Shown here in pieces: positions 62,025 through 64,000 of a stretch of 64,000 bases of DNA. Location of the stretch: the NCBI GenBank assembly GCA_038503065.1, contig JBCAMK010000010.1, positions 1,178,001 through 1,242,000 on the forward strand, read 5' to 3'. This DNA comes from Paragyromitra xinjiangensis. Taxonomy: Eukaryota > Ascomycota > Pezizomycetes > Pezizales > Discinaceae. The position numbers and the translations under genes were made by a program. Position 1 is the stretch's first letter. Each line of letters starts with the position of its first letter. Below the pieces are notes generated by a model that was not told the origin of the DNA, made no database searches, and saw only the letters and a list, made by a program, of their open reading frames with translations.

Positions 62025-64000
62025 CTATTCATCCCAACCGGGCTTCATGAATTCGCCTCCGATGTCAATAAGCCTCCCCACCTTCGCGAGTGGCTTCTTT
62101 CCGCTAACTGGTGTCCCCGAACGTCCGCTCGAACCCCCAAAACTTGAGCCTCCACCTCCAAAGCTACGCATAGCCCCGTTTTGCTTTCCTTTGACCCCAT
62201 TCGCTTTCCCTTTCCCTTTCTTTCCAGTCACCCTCTTCACATAAACAAATCTACCCGAAGGATGAACAGCCAAACTATAACACTCATAAGGGCCATCGTT
62301 GTTCTGGTTCGTGATATCCTCAGAAGATTGCAGCCATTCCTGGGCAATAGCGTCATGCACCGTCTTCTGTACCTCGTGTTCAATCGATCGTGCTCCATAC
62401 TCAATGTCGTAGCCTTTCTGGGCCATAATCTTGCAGACAGCTGACTCTCCCTCAATTTCAAGTTTTATATGTCCCATGAGTGCTTCGTTATCGACGTCGA
62501 TATTGGCTGCAAGAGTCTTTTTGAGCTCGAGTATATATTTATGTGCGACTACTGCTTGTTCTGTGGGCGAAAAGGGAAAGAACGGTAGTACCAAGGAGAT
62601 GCGCCCAGAGAACGTTGCCTTTATTAGATAGTGTTAGAGGATTCTCTGAGTTTACAGAAATAGTCATCGGAAGCTTACCCCGAATTGAGTACTAAGCCTT
62701 TTTAAAAACTTAGCTTCAATCTCCTTTACCAAATCTGCAACAACTTGTTCGTTCTGAAATTCATTATTTTGGAGAGTGTCTATATTGGCCCTGTAATAAG
62801 GTTCGATAATATTGTCCACATTACTTGTGGCAAGAATCCATATGACCTTTGAACAGTCTATTTCGGCATCAGTTCGCGCCGTACGATGATCCCGATATTT
62901 CCCTTTGAAGCGTCAGCTAACCTTATAACTTAATAGTTGAGTAGAGATTAAAAGTTTAAGAGAGTCTAACCTTCGCCAAAAGGGATTAACAAGGAATTAA
63001 ATACGTTGGGTCCCATTTTCTCAAAATCGTCAAGAAGCACCACTGAACGCTGACCGTGGTTACGACATAAGAAATTATTCAAAGCAGAACCTTCCTCATA
63101 ACCTGGAAATGGAGCCTTTGGACCGAAAAGATCGGTGGTGTGATTCATCTCAGTGGAATCAATAGCCAAGAATTCAACAGATAAGAGTTCGCCCATACGT
63201 TTTGCTAGTTCGGTTTTTCCATGGCCACTTGCCCCTAGGTTCGCCAATGGATACCCTGTCAGACTTTTAAGGTGCAAGTGAGTTCGGGCATATAGTAGAC
63301 TCACCGACGAGGGTCACAACTAAAGGCTTAGTACCCGACTTAGAAAGCAATACGTGACTTAAGACTCTTTTCATTAAAATGCCAGTAGCGAATTCCTGGC
63401 CAATCAGAGAATATGGAATTTGGAACAACTTCTGGCATTTTTCCTTGCGAGCAACAGTAACTTCTCTTAGTGTTCGCGAGCGTTGCCGTCTCGATTTAGC
63501 CAGCCAGTACCGTTGAGTAATATTGATCGTGCTAGCTAATTTTGCGCGGTACTTCTCTGAGCACCACTGTGTAGAAGAACTGGAGGCTGAAGATACCCCA
63601 GAGGCAGTTTTCGAGTCTGAAGAATGTTTATCTAAAGTGACAAACTCGCCTGGTAAAACAGTCGAATCCGCTCCATGCGCTAGAAGTATCCGGACTACTT
63701 CCGTCGTATCTACTTTTGACCCATGCATGATAGCGAAGGCTAAAACTGGTATATTATCTATTCCAGCAATGGAATTCACATCCCCACCCCTATCGATAAG
63801 AAGCTTCAAAGCTTTTGGTTCATTTGTCGCTACGGCGAAGAATAGTGAAGTGATCTTCTCGTATGAAGACGTCGCATTAATCGCGTGAAGGACTTGTTCC
63901 TCCGGGTATGCACTTAAATATTGTTCAACATCTAATAATCGGAAGGGACTTGCGCTTAATAGTATGATTAGGGTGTCGATTTCGAATTCGGAATCCGACG
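62025..64000 (-). CDS. Ankyrin-repeat Clp/Hsp100-type AAA+ protein (CLPB/Skd3-like), 5' part beyond the window
   Basis: Exons seen on the minus strand: 64000-63305 (open at the window edge), 63234-62971, 62902-62679 and 62618-62025. Introns are GTGAGT...CCTAG, GTTAGA...CAAAG and GTAAGC...ATAAAG, with consistent phases. The first part has ankyrin repeats (KLLIDRGGDVNSIAG; EVVRILLAHGAD). The linker LIGQEFATGILMKRVL leads into the AAA+ core. Walker A is GASGHGKTE. The pore-loop region is APFPGYEEGSAL. Walker B is VVLLDDFEK. Sensor 1 is ILATSN, the arginine-finger region FSGRI, and sensor 2 YDIEYGARSI. The tail is Gly/Ser-rich with basic residues. The order ankyrin-AAA+-C-terminal Clp domain matches human CLPB (Skd3), a protein disaggregase. 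In the canonical pore loop GYVG the aromatic is kept as Phe (PFPG), and the Walker B Glu is Asp, so activity may differ. I cannot judge mitochondrial targeting because the N-terminus is missing. Confidence 0.82.

Noticed and set aside
1..64000. CRISPR arrays, operons, bacterial-type signals
   Set aside because: The window is clearly eukaryotic (spliceosomal introns, fungal gene families); no spaced direct repeats were seen.

Overview
This window comes from a filamentous ascomycete fungus (Pezizomycotina; the class is not certain, Pezizomycetes is only a guess). Genes are monocistronic. They carry short spliceosomal introns, mostly about 40-110 bp, with GTRNGN donors, CTRAY branch sites and YAG acceptors. 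The set mixes conserved eukaryotic housekeeping genes (TRM6/GCD10, CWC27, deoxyhypusine synthase, a Pin4/Cip-type RRM-R3H protein) with families expanded in filamentous fungi: F-box/ankyrin proteins, an OTT_1508-like deaminase, an ankyrin-Clp AAA+ protein and a multi-pass membrane protein.

Layout: 1-7.9 kb is gene-poor, with one decayed ankyrin-type gene near 5.5-5.9 kb. TRM6 (+) is at 7.97-9.65 kb and a 1,078-residue deaminase-domain protein (+) at 12.04-15.38 kb. A four-exon F-box/zinc-motif protein (-) lies at 19.63-22.43 kb. Two convergent F-box/ankyrin genes follow, at 24.21-25.39 (+) and 27.55-29.67 kb (-). The RRM-R3H protein (-) is at 31.13-33.23 kb, a roughly seven-helix membrane protein (-) at 36.85-37.97 kb, and CWC27 (-) at 39.26-40.92 kb. 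A 6.5 kb desert follows. Next come a 752-residue Lys/Glu-rich protein (+, 47.42-49.79 kb), a tiny gene with a strong-looking promoter (+, 50.8-51.05 kb), a decayed reading frame with paired TAG stops (51.7-52.2 kb), tRNA-Thr(TGT) at 53.9 kb and deoxyhypusine synthase (-, 54.37-55.65 kb). A second long desert reaches to 62 kb. An ankyrin-AAA+ (CLPB/Skd3-like) gene (-) runs off the right edge.

The housekeeping genes act in tRNA m1A58 modification, spliceosome maturation, eIF5A hypusination and RNA binding. I see no biosynthetic cluster and no intact transposon. The points most worth following up are: the AAA+ protein with altered pore-loop and Walker B residues next to ankyrin repeats; the two F-box/ankyrin paralogs sharing a private motif; and two decayed frames whose stops all fit CAG-to-TAG changes, the dinucleotide context of repeat-induced point mutation. 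All exon boundaries were derived by hand from splice motifs and frame continuity, without transcript data.
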